From the NCBI GenBank assembly GCA_945902805.1, contig CAMDMZ010000040.1, positions 1 to 40,096 of the forward strand: a stretch of DNA of 40,096 nt. Direction: 5' to 3'. Each line of letters starts with the position of its first letter. The first letter of the stretch is position 1. The position numbers and the translations under genes are program-made. The notes beneath the pieces are model-generated. The model saw only the letters and a program-made list of their open reading frames with translations. It did not search any database and was not told the origin of the DNA. Below are positions 15,839 through 25,256 of this stretch, piece by piece. This DNA is from Propionivibrio dicarboxylicus. Its GTDB lineage: Bacteria > Pseudomonadota > Gammaproteobacteria > Burkholderiales > Rhodocyclaceae.

Positions 15839-17032
15839 TTACTTCTTCGCGGCCGCTGCCGTCTTTGCCGACTCTGTTTTGTCCGCAGTTTCCGCCGTTG
15901 CCGCAGCACCGACTTTTACACCTTCGCGTTCGAGCGAGGTCACGATCTGATCACCCTCATTCAGCCCTTCAAGCACCTCGGTATGCTCCCAGTTGGAAAG
16001 CCCCGTCTTGAGTACCCGTTCCTCGAGACGACCGCTTTCAGCATTCAGCATCATCACCTTGCGGCCATCGATCAGGGCCGCTGTCGGCACCCGCAGCGTA
16101 TTCAGCCGCGTATCCAGCAAAATTTCGACGTCGGCGCTGTAACCCACCAGTACGGCGACATCTTGCGGACGCTCGAAATCAACCTCAACATCAACAGTCC
16201 GTGCCTGTTTTTCGACGGCGGAAACATACGGCGCCACGCGCTTGACCGTGCCCTTCAGCGGCTGTTTGGGCAGTGCGTCGAGTGAAACGCGAACCGGCAA
16301 ACCAATTCGTATCTTGGGCGCATCGACTTCATCCATCGGCGCCTTGACATACAGGCAGGACTCGTCGATCAGGTCAATCGCCGGCGGCGTCAACACACCA
16401 GGAGGCGACGGCGTGGAATATTCACCAAGCTCGCCGACAATCTTGGCAATCGTGCCATCGAATGGCGCATACAACACCGTGCGCCCCTGCTCGGCACGCG
16501 TCACCGAAACGCGTGCTTCGGCCTGAACGACATCGGCGCGCGAAGTCTCGCAGGCCGCACGCTTGACCTGAGCCTCGCTCCGCGCGGCATCCTCACGCGC
16601 GACAGAAACATAACCCTTGGCGCGCAGTTCGGCTTGTCGCTTCGCCTCGCGCTCGGCACTCGCCGCCGCCGTGCAGGATTCGGCAACGCGTTGTGAAGAC
16701 AAGGAACGCTGTTTTTCAGCGAGGAATTGTTGCGCACGCTGGTCGTCGTTCCACAACTTCAACAGCAACTGCCCCTTCTTGACCTTGTCACCTTCCTTGA
16801 CCGCCAGAATCTCAATTCGCCCGCCCATGATCGGCGAGAGCTTGGTCCGCTGGCAGGCCTCGATGGTGCCGGCACGCGTGTTGACAATCGAGGCATCGAC
16901 GACACCGCGCACCACCATCGCCACCACCACGGCGATAGGTTTCGGCCGCATAAACCACCATGCGCCAGCGGAAATCAGGACCAGGACAAGAATCGCCAGC
17001 GCGACGCGGCGTAGTACAGGATGTGAGTTCAT
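15839..17032 (-). CDS. Periplasmic adaptor (MacA/HlyD-like membrane fusion protein)
   Basis: About 397 residues from the ATG at 17,032 (MNSHPVLRRVALAILVLVL), chosen because the membrane anchor helix then lies at about 8-28 as expected; the frame itself could extend upstream to 17,098. After the anchor come a lipoyl half (about 45-85), an alpha-helical hairpin rich in Ala, Glu and Arg (about 90-165), the second lipoyl half (LYAPFDGTIAKIVGELGEYS), beta-barrel and membrane-proximal domains, and an Ala/Lys-rich tail. It would bridge the ABC permeases to a TolC-like channel. It is first in the operon of four genes. Confidence 0.92.
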   Translation of the reverse strand: MNSHPVLRRVALAILVLVLISAGAWWFMRPKPIAVVVAMVVRGVVDASIVNTRAGTIEACQRTKLSPIMGGRIEILAVKEGDKVKKGQLLLKLWNDDQRAQQFLAEKQRSLSSQRVAESCTAAASAEREAKRQAELRAKGYVSVAREDAARSEAQVKRAACETSRADVVQAEARVSVTRAEQGRTVLYAPFDGTIAKIVGELGEYSTPSPPGVLTPPAIDLIDESCLYVKAPMDEVDAPKIRIGLPVRVSLDALPKQPLKGTVKRVAPYVSAVEKQARTVDVEVDFERPQDVAVLVGYSADVEILLDTRLNTLRVPTAALIDGRKVMMLNAESGRLEERVLKTGLSNWEHTEVLEGLNEGDQIVTSLEREGVKVGAAATAETADKTESAKTAAAAKK

Positions 17033-17224
17033 GTGGCGAATTATGCCGCGTTTGCGAAAAACGCCACCGCAAGGGCGCGGCACCAGCGTGAGGAGCACGT
17101 ACCGCCAACCATATCGCTGCCATCGTCAGGCGCGGTCGCGCCCGCTGCTGACAGCCACTTCAACGTGCGTAGCCCCGACTCAGGCCGCCATTAGAATGAA
17201 CGCATTCTCCGTCCTGATACTCCA

Positions 17225-17593
17225 ATGGATCCAGTTCAAGCACCGCCAAGTGATCAAGACACCCACAGTGCCCTGCTCTTTGCCCTGGTGGCCGAACGGC
17301 TATCGCTTTACTACGAACATAACTCCTGGCTGACCCACGCTCAGGGCGCGACATTGGCGGCCAACTGGCTGTCACGGTCTGCGATCCGGCTCTCTGTGTC
17401 CCAGCGCAAACACATCTCGGCACTGAGTGATCAACTGGCCCGACAGATTGCCGATTCCGTCTCCCGCGAGGCCGGGCTGCATATCAGTTACGAGATGAAC
17501 GAAGCCCTTGACGAACGTTACGTCTCCGAAATCGGCGAATCCATCCGCGATGAATGTCGCCGACTCCTGGCCGATGCGCCACTTCCGGAATAA
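17225..17593 (+). CDS. Hypothetical protein, 122 residues
   Basis: A soluble acidic protein starting MDPVQAPPSDQDTHSALL and rich in helices (ERLSLYYEHNSWLTHAQ, SREAGLHISYEMNEALDERY). No domain, signal peptide or membrane helix is recognised. It reads away from the adaptor gene across a 190-bp divergent gap and is followed 24 bp later by the DHH phosphoesterase gene, so the two may form one transcript. Codon usage and GC match the backbone, which supports a real gene. A GGCGCGGTCGCGCC inverted repeat lies upstream near 17,129. Confidence 0.65.
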   Translation: MDPVQAPPSDQDTHSALLFALVAERLSLYYEHNSWLTHAQGATLAANWLSRSAIRLSVSQRKHISALSDQLARQIADSVSREAGLHISYEMNEALDERYVSEIGESIRDECRRLLADAPLPE

Positions 17594-17617
17594 TGTCCGA
17601 AATAGTGTCCCTTACCG

Positions 17618-18541
17618 ATGCCTACCCTGCCCCGCTCATCCACCGCCCCCACACCGCCCGCGCCACCCTCGTCATTGGTGCTTTATCACGCCGAATGTGA
17701 CGATGGATTTGGCGCCGCCTACGCCGCCTGGCTGAGTCTGGGCGATGCCGCCGTCTATCGGCCGATCGCGTATGGTGACGCCACCCCACCAGAACTCCTG
17801 CAGGGAAGAACGGTCTACATCCTGGATTTCAGCTTTCCACCGGCCGTGCTTGGCGAAATGGCCACATTTGCCCGGAACATTGTCCTGCTCGATCATCACC
17901 TCTCTGCGGCAGGTCAATGGGTCGATGTGCCGCCCATCCCCAATGTCGACCTCCGATTCGACATGGACCGTTCCGGGGCTCAGATGGCGTGGGACTACTT
18001 TCATCCGGGATTGCCCCGCCCTGCCCTGATTGATCACATCGGTGACCGCGATCTGTGGCGATTCTGGCTGGCTGATACAAAAGCCTATTGTGCTGGACTC
18101 AGCCTGATACCAACCAGTTTTGAATCCTGGCAGACCGCCTCCGGTGATCCGAAAGACCTTGTTGCGAAAGGACAGATCGTGCTGGATGTACTGCAACGCC
18201 AGATCGACAGCGCCTTGCGCAAGGAATTGCGGCCGGTGAACTTGTGTGGCATTCAGGGGCTGGCCACCAATGCGATTTCCAACACATCGGAAATCGGACA
18301 GGCCATTGCCCAACGCTCCGGCACCTTCAGCCTGACCTTTTTCATCAAAGGCGATCACGTGATCTGCAGCCTGCGTAGCATCGCCCCGTTCGACGTGAGC
18401 GTGCTGGCCACCCACTACGGGGGTGGCGGCCACGCCCAGGCCAGTGGCTTTCGGTTGCCGATTGAACGCTTCTTCAGCGAGATCTGGGTTGAAAGGAACA
18501 TGATTCACCCACTAGGACAAGACACATGTTTTTCATACTAA
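17618..18541 (+). CDS. DHH/DHHA1 family phosphoesterase
   Basis: A 307-residue protein of the DHH superfamily (RecJ/NrnA/NrnB relatives), which hydrolyse phosphodiester bonds of short oligonucleotides or cyclic dinucleotides with Mn2+. Metal-binding motifs are HAECDDGFGAAYAAW (about 24-38), the Asp of ILDFSF (about 69-74) and the namesake LLDHHLS (about 90-96); the IGDRDLW loop gives another Asp. The C-terminal DHHA1 domain has the substrate-binding signature GGGGHAQASGF (about 267-277). A Pro/Ser-rich N-terminal stretch precedes the domain. The substrate cannot be told from sequence. Its last 16 bases overlap a short membrane protein gene. Confidence 0.88.
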   Translation: MPTLPRSSTAPTPPAPPSSLVLYHAECDDGFGAAYAAWLSLGDAAVYRPIAYGDATPPELLQGRTVYILDFSFPPAVLGEMATFARNIVLLDHHLSAAGQWVDVPPIPNVDLRFDMDRSGAQMAWDYFHPGLPRPALIDHIGDRDLWRFWLADTKAYCAGLSLIPTSFESWQTASGDPKDLVAKGQIVLDVLQRQIDSALRKELRPVNLCGIQGLATNAISNTSEIGQAIAQRSGTFSLTFFIKGDHVICSLRSIAPFDVSVLATHYGGGGHAQASGFRLPIERFFSEIWVERNMIHPLGQDTCFSY

Positions 18542-18693
18542 TTTTTCTGATCCTCGCGGCCACGACATTCTTCCTTTTCCCGGAATGGTCTTCGGTCATG
18601 GTCTTGTTGGTGTCATTCGGCGGGGTGATTGTCCTGCGTCTACTGCTCGCGATACTGCCTCGCTCCGACGGTGCGTCGAGGAAACCAGATTAG
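18526..18693 (+). CDS. Small membrane protein, 55 residues
   Basis: ATG at 18,526, inside the end of the DHH gene in another frame, to TAG at 18,691-18,693. The product has two hydrophobic helices (FFILIFLILAATTFFLF and VMVLLVSFGGVIVLRLLLAI) joined by a short PEWSS turn, then a polar tail RSDGASRKPD. The strong hydrophobicity pattern and 16-base overlap suggest a real coupled gene. The ribosome binding region (ACTAGGACAAGACAC) is modest. Function unknown; possibly a small inner-membrane partner. Confidence 0.55.
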   Translation: MFFILIFLILAATTFFLFPEWSSVMVLLVSFGGVIVLRLLLAILPRSDGASRKPD

Positions 18694-18835
18694 CGTTCTA
18701 AACCGGACTCCGGGTAGTCATACGGGCAAATCACCACTGCGGTTCAAGAAATTCATTGCCCGCATACCCGATATTCTGTCGTGCCATAGTTCGCCGGCGA
18801 TTGAGACTATGATTCTGGGCTAAAGGGGAGTTGTC

Positions 18836-20098
18836 ATGAGATTGAATGATTTGGCCCGTACCCAGATGTTGCCGCGCCAGGCGATTGCTTTGGTCCTGGC
18901 CGGTGGACGCGGCAGCCGGCTGAAAAATCTGACTGACCGCCGCGCCAAACCGGCCGTTTATTTTGGCGGTAAGTTTCGCATCATCGACTTTGTGTTGTCG
19001 AACTGCCTGAACTCGGGCATCCGCCGCATCGGAGTGATCACGCAATACAAATCGCACAGTTTGCTGCGTCACCTGCAACGTGGATGGGCTTTCTTGAAGC
19101 CGGAAATGAGCGAATTCGTCGATCTGCTGCCGGCACAACAGCGGGTGGATGAGACGTCCTGGTATCAAGGCACGGCGGACGCAATCTTTCAGAATATCGA
19201 CATCCTGCGCTCCTATCGCCCGAAATACATCGTGGTGCTGGCGGGCGATCACATTTACAAGATGAACTATGCGCTGATGCTGGCTGATCACGTCGAGCGG
19301 GGTGCCCGCTGTACCGTGGGCTGCATCGAGGTGCCGCGTGTCGATGCGTCCGCATTTGGCGTGATGGCAGTTGGCGAAGAGGGACGCATAACCGCATTTA
19401 TCGAGAAGCCGGCCGATCCGCCGGCGATGCCCGACAAACCGGACATGGCACTGGCCAGCATGGGCATTTACGTGTTCGATGCCGAGTACCTTTACCAGTG
19501 TTTGAACGATGACGCCAAGGACGGCAATTCAAGCCGCGATTTTGGCAAGGACATTATTCCGCGCGCAGTACGCGAAGGCGTCGCGATCGCACACCCGTTC
19601 AACGAGTCCTTCGTCGGGGAAGACGAAAAGGCATCGTATTGGCGCGATGTCGGCACCATCGATGCCTATTGGGAAGCCAATATCGACCTGACGGCAACCG
19701 ATCCGGCCTTGAATCTGTATGACCGCCTGTGGCCGATCATCACCTATCAGGAGCAATTGCCACCGGCGAAGTTCGTGCATAACCAGGGCGAACGACGCGG
19801 GATGGCTATCGAATCGATGGTCAGCGGCGGCTGTATTGTTTCCGGCAAGCTCAATCGTTCCGTCTTGTTTTCAAACTGCCGCGTGCATTCCTATGCGGAA
19901 ATCGATTGGAGCGTGTTGCTGCCGGAGGTCGAGATCGGACGGCGGGCCCGCCTCACCCGCTGCGTGGTTGATCACGGCTGCCGAATTCCGGATGACATGG
20001 TCGTGGGTGAAGATGCGATCGAGGATGCGCGACGATTTGTGCGTACGGATTCGGGAATCACTCTAGTAACCCGAGAGATGCTTGCTGCACTGGCTTGA
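18836..20098 (+). CDS. glgC: Glucose-1-phosphate adenylyltransferase (ADP-glucose pyrophosphorylase)
   Basis: A 420-residue enzyme making ADP-glucose from ATP and glucose-1-phosphate, the committed step of bacterial glycogen synthesis. Visible motifs: [20 protein letters not shown] with the nucleotide-binding loop and activator-site Lys (about 19-38), [32 protein letters not shown], the catalytic Asp in [13 protein letters not shown], and IEKPADPP. The C-terminal left-handed beta-helix (about 300-400) has [20 protein letters not shown] and the [15 protein letters not shown] repeats. AGGGGAG precedes the ATG. The stop codon overlaps repeat copy B. The debranching gene glgX lies 1.4 kb downstream on the opposite strand. 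Confidence 0.97.
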   Translation: MRLNDLARTQMLPRQAIALVLAGGRGSRLKNLTDRRAKPAVYFGGKFRIIDFVLSNCLNSGIRRIGVITQYKSHSLLRHLQRGWAFLKPEMSEFVDLLPAQQRVDETSWYQGTADAIFQNIDILRSYRPKYIVVLAGDHIYKMNYALMLADHVERGARCTVGCIEVPRVDASAFGVMAVGEEGRITAFIEKPADPPAMPDKPDMALASMGIYVFDAEYLYQCLNDDAKDGNSSRDFGKDIIPRAVREGVAIAHPFNESFVGEDEKASYWRDVGTIDAYWEANIDLTATDPALNLYDRLWPIITYQEQLPPAKFVHNQGERRGMAIESMVSGGCIVSGKLNRSVLFSNCRVHSYAEIDWSVLLPEVEIGRRARLTRCVVDHGCRIPDDMVVGEDAIEDARRFVRTDSGITLVTREMLAALA

Positions 20099-20124
20099 AA
20101 AGTCGGCGCTGGCGGCACGGCGCC
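20098..20124 (-). repeat. Dispersed hairpin repeat, copy B (at the glgC stop)
   Basis: Minus-strand GGCGCCGTGCCGCCAGCGCC followed by GACTTTT; the arms GGCGC and GCGCC can pair. It begins at the last base of the glgC stop codon. The T-tail faces the glgC coding direction, so it is not a simple glgC terminator. Confidence 0.75.
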
Positions 20125-20241
20125 ATCAGTCCCGATTCGGTCGCATTCCTTGCCGTAAGGGGCGACCGTCTGGCATCCTGTGCCAGGGAGGAGCGGTACC
20201 GGATGGCCAATACCGCTAGCTGAACTTTCAGGAGCAACGCG

Positions 20242-21459
20242 TTGATTCAATCAATTATTCCAATATGGCTGGTCATGTTGGCAATGGCGGCGTTCGCCCA
20301 GGTTGAGCTACAGACCTTGCCGGCGCACAGCGGATTCATTGCCGACCCGACACATATTCTCAGCGATGCCGATCGCGATCGCATATCGGCTCGACTACTT
20401 CAGCTAAATCGCGACCGCGGCTCACAACTGGGTGTGATGATCGTCGCCGATACTGCTCCAGAATCCATCAAGGAATTCTCACAGCGCGCATTCGTCACAT
20501 GGAAACTGGGGCGCAAAGGGGTTGATGATGGCGTTCTGTTCGTGTTGTCAATGCAGTCTCCGCAGCCGCGAATGCGCATCCATGTCGGATACGGTCTCGA
20601 AGGTGCGATTCCTGATGCGGTGGCGAAGCGTATTCTTGCCGAACAGGCGCGACCCGCACTAGAGAACTCCGGGCCAGCCGCCGCAGTGGATGTGGCGGTT
20701 AATTCGCTGGTCGATCGCATCGTCAATGGTGGACTATCAACATCGACCACCGTTAAGCCAATGCTCGATATCAGTAGGCTCGACCGTCTGATTCCGGGCT
20801 TTCTGGGTAGCCTCGTACTCCTTCTGGTGGTGGGTATCCTGACGGCGACGATGATGAGTGAAAGTATGCTGGCGCGCTATGTCATCGTTTGGCTAGCCGC
20901 GCTTGCAGCGTTCCAAATCTATTCGTCTGTAGCCGAGACAGCACTTGGAAAGATCGCGGCTGGTATTTGGCTAGTGCTCGCACTCTTGTTTCAATTGCAG
21001 CGCGCGCAAAAAATCCGTGCCAAGCCACGGCCGGTTGCAGCGGCACAATCCCAATCCAAGCTTCGGAGCGCCATTTGGCGCGGTCGTACCGTCCAGACGG
21101 CGGCGGTGGGAAGAATGCCAATCGATGTAGCCCCCTCGAGTCGGCCCACCGGGTTGCTGCGCTGGATGCCGTATGCAGCAGCCCTGATCTCACTCGCCCC
21201 AATTGTCGATCTGCTGGATTTCTCCGTTGTGGGACTCGCCATTGGAGTCGCGTGGGCGGGGCTTGCCGCCCTGCTTGGCCTGTACATGAATGGAACGTTC
21301 ATGCACAAACGGCGCGCCGGGAACGACACGGGCAGCAGTACGTCACAGTACTCAAGCGGTAGCAGTTCCAGCAGTTCGTCCGGTTCATCGAGTAGTAGTT
21401 CGTCGAGTAGCGACTCTGGCGGTGGGGGTGATTCCGGCGGTGGCGGCGCATCGGACTAG
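20242..21459 (+). CDS. TPM-domain (YgcG-like) membrane protein
   Basis: 405 residues from a TTG start with CAGGAG eight bases upstream. A signal peptide (about 1-19) leads to a periplasmic TPM domain (about 30-165) with GFIADPTHILSDADRD, LGVMIVADTAPESIKEFSQR, VDDGVLFVLS and RIHVGYGLEGAIPDAVAKRI; this fold is linked to phosphatase-like activity in photosystem repair (TLP18.3) and of unclear role in bacteria. Four or five membrane helices follow (about 190-245 and 310-360). The last 50 residues are almost only Ser and Gly with two GGGGD/GGGGA blocks, as in YgcG proteins. Between glgC and convergent glgX; no functional link to glycogen is evident. Confidence 0.85.
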   Translation: MIQSIIPIWLVMLAMAAFAQVELQTLPAHSGFIADPTHILSDADRDRISARLLQLNRDRGSQLGVMIVADTAPESIKEFSQRAFVTWKLGRKGVDDGVLFVLSMQSPQPRMRIHVGYGLEGAIPDAVAKRILAEQARPALENSGPAAAVDVAVNSLVDRIVNGGLSTSTTVKPMLDISRLDRLIPGFLGSLVLLLVVGILTATMMSESMLARYVIVWLAALAAFQIYSSVAETALGKIAAGIWLVLALLFQLQRAQKIRAKPRPVAAAQSQSKLRSAIWRGRTVQTAAVGRMPIDVAPSSRPTGLLRWMPYAAALISLAPIVDLLDFSVVGLAIGVAWAGLAALLGLYMNGTFMHKRRAGNDTGSSTSQYSSGSSSSSSSGSSSSSSSSSDSGGGGDSGGGGASD

Positions 21460-21502
21460 CCGGTATTCTTGATGACCTCGATTGACTCACCGACCAGACC
21501 AG

Positions 21503-23632
21503 TCAGTCGGTTGGCTGTCGCAAGAGAATCAAGGATCGCGCCTGGAGGGCGTAAGTGCTTCCGCGTGCATAGCGCTTGATGTCCGCTTGACCCGAGGGGA
21601 AACTCGTATCGACCAGGGTGAGCCAGCGTGAGCGTGATCGGAAACCGGGCAAGGTGAAGGGAATTTCTTCTGCCGAGGCATTCAACATGAGCAGAAAATC
21701 ATCGTCGCTCACCGGATTACCAAGCCGGTCAACCTCGCCGATTGCGTCGCCCGCGAGATACATCCCAAGGCAACGGGCGAAACCCTGATTCCATTCATCG
21801 TCGCCCATCTCGAGTCCATCCGGGTTCAGCCACATGATGTTCTTGATCTTGCCGCGCAAGCGCTGGTCCTGGAAAAAACTGCTGCGCCGAAAAATGGGAT
21901 GCGCTTTGCGCAGGCGGATCATGAACTGGACAAACGCCAGCAGTTCTTCATCGTCCGGCTGCAGTTCCCAGTTCAGCCAGCTGATTTCATTGTCTTGGCA
22001 ATAGGCATTGTTGTTACCGTGCTGGCTGCGCCCCATTTCATCGCCGGCCAACAGCATCGGTACTCCCTGTGAGAGCAACAGCGTGGCGATGAGATTGCGC
22101 TTTTGCCGGGCGCGCAGAGTAAGTATGTCCGCAGCGTCGGTCGCGCCCTCGGCGCCACAATTCCAGGACAGGTTGTTGCTTTCGCCGTCACAGTTCTTAT
22201 CGCCATTAGCCTGATTGTGCTTTTGCTCGAAGCTGACAATGTCTTGCAGCGTATAGCCATCGTGGGCAGTGATGAAATTGATGCTGGCGTAGGGCCGGCG
22301 GCCGTTGTGCGAGTAAAGGTCACTCGATCCGGTAAGGCGGTACGCAAGGTCGCCGATCAGACCGCCTTCCCCCTTCCAGTACGCACGCAAGGCGTCACGA
22401 TATTTGGCATTCCATTCCGTCCAGCCGACCGGGAAATTACCCACCTGATAGCCGCCTTCGCCCAGATCCCAGGGTTCGGCAATCAGTTTGACGCGAGACA
22501 GCACCGGGTCCTGATGAATGATGTCGAAGAAGGCGCCGAGCCGGTCGACATCGTGCAGTTCCCGCGCCAGCGCCGCTGCCAGATCGAAGCGGAAGCCATC
22601 GACATGCATTTCCTGCACCCAATAGCGCAGGCTGTCCATGATCATCTGCAACACGCGCGGCTGCATCATATTGAGGGTGTTGCCGCAGCCGGTGTAATCC
22701 ATGCAGAAGCGTGGATTGGCTGCTGTCAGTCGGTAATAGGCGGCGTTGTCGATACCGCGCAGACTCAGCGTTGGTCCCAGGTGATTGCCTTCGGCCGTGT
22801 GGTTGTAGACCACATCGAGAATGACTTCGAGGCCGGCCCGGTGCAGCGTCTTGACCATGATCTTGAATTCGCGCACCGGATCATCGGTCGCCGCGTAGCG
22901 CCGATCCGGCACAAAAAAGCCCAGTGAGTTGTAGCCCCAGTAGTTGCGCAATCCACGCTCCACCAGATGGCGGTCATCGGCAAAGCAATGCACCGGCATC
23001 AGCTCAACCGCCGTCACGCCTAGGCGCTGCAGATGTTTGATTGCCGGCGCGCTGGCCAGACCAGAGTAAGTACCGCGCAATGGCGCCGGAATGTCGGGGT
23101 GTAATGCAGTGAAACCTTTGACATGCATTTCGTAGATCAGGGTGTCGTTCCACGGTGTGTCCGGCGCGCGGTCGCCTTCCCAGTCGAAGGTCGGGTCGAT
23201 GACCTTGCATTTCGGCATCGCTACCGCGTTGTCACGCCAGTCGAAGGACAGGTCTTCTTGCTTTGCCCCTACCTTGTAGCCGAAGTGCGCATCGCTCCAG
23301 AGCAGTTTCCCCACCGCCGCCTTGGCATAGGGGTCGAGCAGCAACTTGTTGGGATTGAAACGGTGCCCGCGATGCGGCTGATACGGTCCATAGACGCGGT
23401 AACCGTACAACAGGCCAGGTTTCGCGTCGGGCAGATAGCAGTGCCACACCAGGTCGGTCTGCTCGCACAATTCGATGCGCGCAATCTCGCGTCGACCGCG
23501 AAAGTCGAAGAGGCAGAGCTCGACTTTTTCCGCATGTTCGGAAAAGAGGGCGAAGTTAACGCCTTCTCCGTCCCAGGTAGCACCGAGCGGATAGGGTTTG
23601 CCGGGGCGCACAACGGTCGTGTGTTTATTCAT
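21503..23632 (-). CDS. glgX: Glycogen debranching enzyme GlgX
   Basis: A GH13 family isoamylase-type enzyme of about 709 residues that removes short branches from phosphorylase-trimmed glycogen. The start at 23,632 ([20 protein letters not shown]) is chosen for the GGGAGAG ahead of it; an in-frame ATG at 23,647 adds five residues. A CBM48 domain (about 10-110) is followed by the TIM barrel: catalytic nucleophile Asp in [16 protein letters not shown], acid Glu in [20 protein letters not shown], transition-state Asp in [10 protein letters not shown], and [11 protein letters not shown] as region I. The C-terminal beta domain ends near [11 protein letters not shown]. It is convergent with the TPM gene; glgA, glgB and glgP are not in the window. 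Confidence 0.96.
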   Translation of the reverse strand: MNKHTTVVRPGKPYPLGATWDGEGVNFALFSEHAEKVELCLFDFRGRREIARIELCEQTDLVWHCYLPDAKPGLLYGYRVYGPYQPHRGHRFNPNKLLLDPYAKAAVGKLLWSDAHFGYKVGAKQEDLSFDWRDNAVAMPKCKVIDPTFDWEGDRAPDTPWNDTLIYEMHVKGFTALHPDIPAPLRGTYSGLASAPAIKHLQRLGVTAVELMPVHCFADDRHLVERGLRNYWGYNSLGFFVPDRRYAATDDPVREFKIMVKTLHRAGLEVILDVVYNHTAEGNHLGPTLSLRGIDNAAYYRLTAANPRFCMDYTGCGNTLNMMQPRVLQMIMDSLRYWVQEMHVDGFRFDLAAALARELHDVDRLGAFFDIIHQDPVLSRVKLIAEPWDLGEGGYQVGNFPVGWTEWNAKYRDALRAYWKGEGGLIGDLAYRLTGSSDLYSHNGRRPYASINFITAHDGYTLQDIVSFEQKHNQANGDKNCDGESNNLSWNCGAEGATDAADILTLRARQKRNLIATLLLSQGVPMLLAGDEMGRSQHGNNNAYCQDNEISWLNWELQPDDEELLAFVQFMIRLRKAHPIFRRSSFFQDQRLRGKIKNIMWLNPDGLEMGDDEWNQGFARCLGMYLAGDAIGEVDRLGNPVSDDDFLLMLNASAEEIPFTLPGFRSRSRWLTLVDTSFPSGQADIKRYARGSTYALQARSLILLRQPTD

Positions 23633-23647
23633 TTCGGTCTCTCCCAT

Positions 23648-24052
23648 CGCAGGGATATCAATAACAGGTCGCGTTGACGTGGCGTCCCATCAAGCATTCT
23701 TGTACCTTTCCGGCGTGCCGGTACGGTTCCAAACCCGTTTCCCGTCCGGGCTCGGCCCCATGAATGGGCGTTTCTTGGCTCGTCGCGTGGACCGACAAGC
23801 CTACGATACACAAGTTCGCTTGCTTCTATCCCCTATAACGGGCGGGATCAGGTGGCGTCGCCCATTATTGTGTCATTTAGTGACGGGATTCGAGATTTCC
23901 ACGCTCACTGGGAATTTACCAATGCGTGCGATCTGCCCTGTCATTGTTTCAGCTGCTGCAAATGCCGTCCGAAAAAACGACATCGCCCGTCTGCTCGAAT
24001 GTGATTCAATTCCTGACTTGAATGGTACCAACTACTTGAGTCACAATTCCTC
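23648..24052. other. About 400 bp divergent gap between glgX and the RDD-pilin gene
   Basis: No convincing gene. A plus-strand frame (23,598-24,056) overlaps the glgX start antisense and resembles no family, although its stop overlaps the next ATG. A CCGGCGTGCCGG inverted repeat lies near 23,717. The stretch should hold both divergent promoters; none is clear enough to call. Confidence 0.35.
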
Positions 24053-24973
24053 ATGATCAAGAATCAATCACATGCAACGCTTACAGCGGGTGACGGCAAT
24101 CGGGCCGTCGCGTTGTTGCTGGATGTGGTCCTACTGGTTTTCTTGGCATCCATCGTGGCAGGACCGGCCGAATCGTTCAGGCGCTACGTACTCCCCGGGT
24201 TGTGCCTGGTCTATTTCGCCGGCATGCCGTTGACTCCCCTGCAGGGAACCTTGGGCAAATGGGTGTGCCGGATCAAGATCTGTGACCACCAAGGACAAAG
24301 ACTGCGATGGCGGGCATCGCTGCTTCGAACAACGGCGACTATCGCTTGGTTTAGCCTCCCCCTATTGTTCGGCATGCTTACCGTCGTCAGTGCCTCAGTG
24401 AAACAAACACTCATGGAAACCTGGTGGTTGCTGTTTCTCGTACCCTGGATGCCGATGGGTTTCACAGCGTGTCACGAATCCGTTTTCGATCTATTAGCCG
24501 GAACCCGGGTCGTCGGCTACCGGGCCGATCCAGAACGTATCGCCAGTGCAGAAACCACAGAGAAACGTAGGCTTCTGAATGGGATCATCCTGGTGGTCGG
24601 ATGTCTCCTCATCGGGTACATCCTCAGCGCAACGATCCGTGTCATGAACGAAAAGAGTTTGCATGGCCGTATCGCCTATGCCATTGGCGAGACGCTGCCG
24701 CTACGAAAGACTATTGAGTCGTTCCATGATGCTGAGAATCGCTGGCCAACATCGGAAGAGATAGGTATGCCCGCTTGGACTCCGTATCCCGATGGGGGAT
24801 CCTACCGTCTCCAGGAGAACGGAAGTGTGGTGATCAGGTTTTCGGTCTTGCCGGAATTTAAGGGGCACAGCATCACCTTTGTGCCGCAGCTAACTGAAGG
24901 CGGAATGATTGCCTGGCAATGCCACGCGGATCCCGGTATGGAAAAGCGCTATTTACCGAGCAGTTGCCGGTAG
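24053..24973 (+). CDS. RDD-domain membrane protein fused to a pilin-like C-terminal domain
   Basis: 306 residues in two parts. Residues about 10-165 form an RDD domain: NRAVALLLDVVLLVFLA with the Arg and Asp, helices at about 18-38, 42-60, 90-112 and 120-140, and PLQGTLGKWVCRIKI, the typical RDD loop. After a charged linker, a hydrophobic helix (about 177-200, NGIILVVGCLLIGYILSATI) starts a second part that looks like the globular half of a type IVa pilin: YAIGETLPLRKTIESFHDAE, NRWPTSEE, then GGMIAWQCHADPG and MEKRYLPSSCR, matching the C-terminal disulfide loop and YLP-xx-C end of pilins. The pilin processing site is absent, so it is probably not a filament subunit. The domain pair is seen; function is unknown. 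Confidence 0.8.
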   Translation: MIKNQSHATLTAGDGNRAVALLLDVVLLVFLASIVAGPAESFRRYVLPGLCLVYFAGMPLTPLQGTLGKWVCRIKICDHQGQRLRWRASLLRTTATIAWFSLPLLFGMLTVVSASVKQTLMETWWLLFLVPWMPMGFTACHESVFDLLAGTRVVGYRADPERIASAETTEKRRLLNGIILVVGCLLIGYILSATIRVMNEKSLHGRIAYAIGETLPLRKTIESFHDAENRWPTSEEIGMPAWTPYPDGGSYRLQENGSVVIRFSVLPEFKGHSITFVPQLTEGGMIAWQCHADPGMEKRYLPSSCR

Positions 24974-25256
24974 CCAACATTCTGCCCCCCTCGCGATAAC
25001 GGTTCAATTGGCGATGTCGCTCCCGCGTTACCTGACGGCAAACCGACCTGTCTCGATTACCGTCTGAAGAAATCAGCCGATGAATCGTTCGATGAAATCT
25101 GCCACCTCAGATTTCCCAGAATCCCACACTGCCCTTCACCGTCGACAAAGAACCACAAAACGAATTGACGGTACATTTTACGGTACCCAATGCGCTAAAA
25201 GTTTTTATCTACCTGTTTATACTTATTTTTTTATGTTAGTTAGGTTGCAATACCGG
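24974..25256. other. Convergent gap between the RDD-pilin gene and korB
   Basis: No gene recognised. It contains two GGTAC direct repeats (near 25,170 and 25,182) and an AT-rich block at about 25,200-25,250 (TATTTTTTTATG). No stem directly precedes the T-run, so I do not call a terminator. Confidence 0.35.

Noticed and set aside
15080-16285. 401-codon plus-strand frame across the ABC ATPase and adaptor genes
   Set aside because: Its His/Gln/Arg-rich translation is the typical shadow of GC-rich coding DNA on the other strand.
23598-24056. 152-codon plus-strand frame before the RDD-pilin gene
   Set aside because: Its first part is antisense to the start of glgX and the rest shows no domain; the ATGA overlap with the next gene is the only point in favour.
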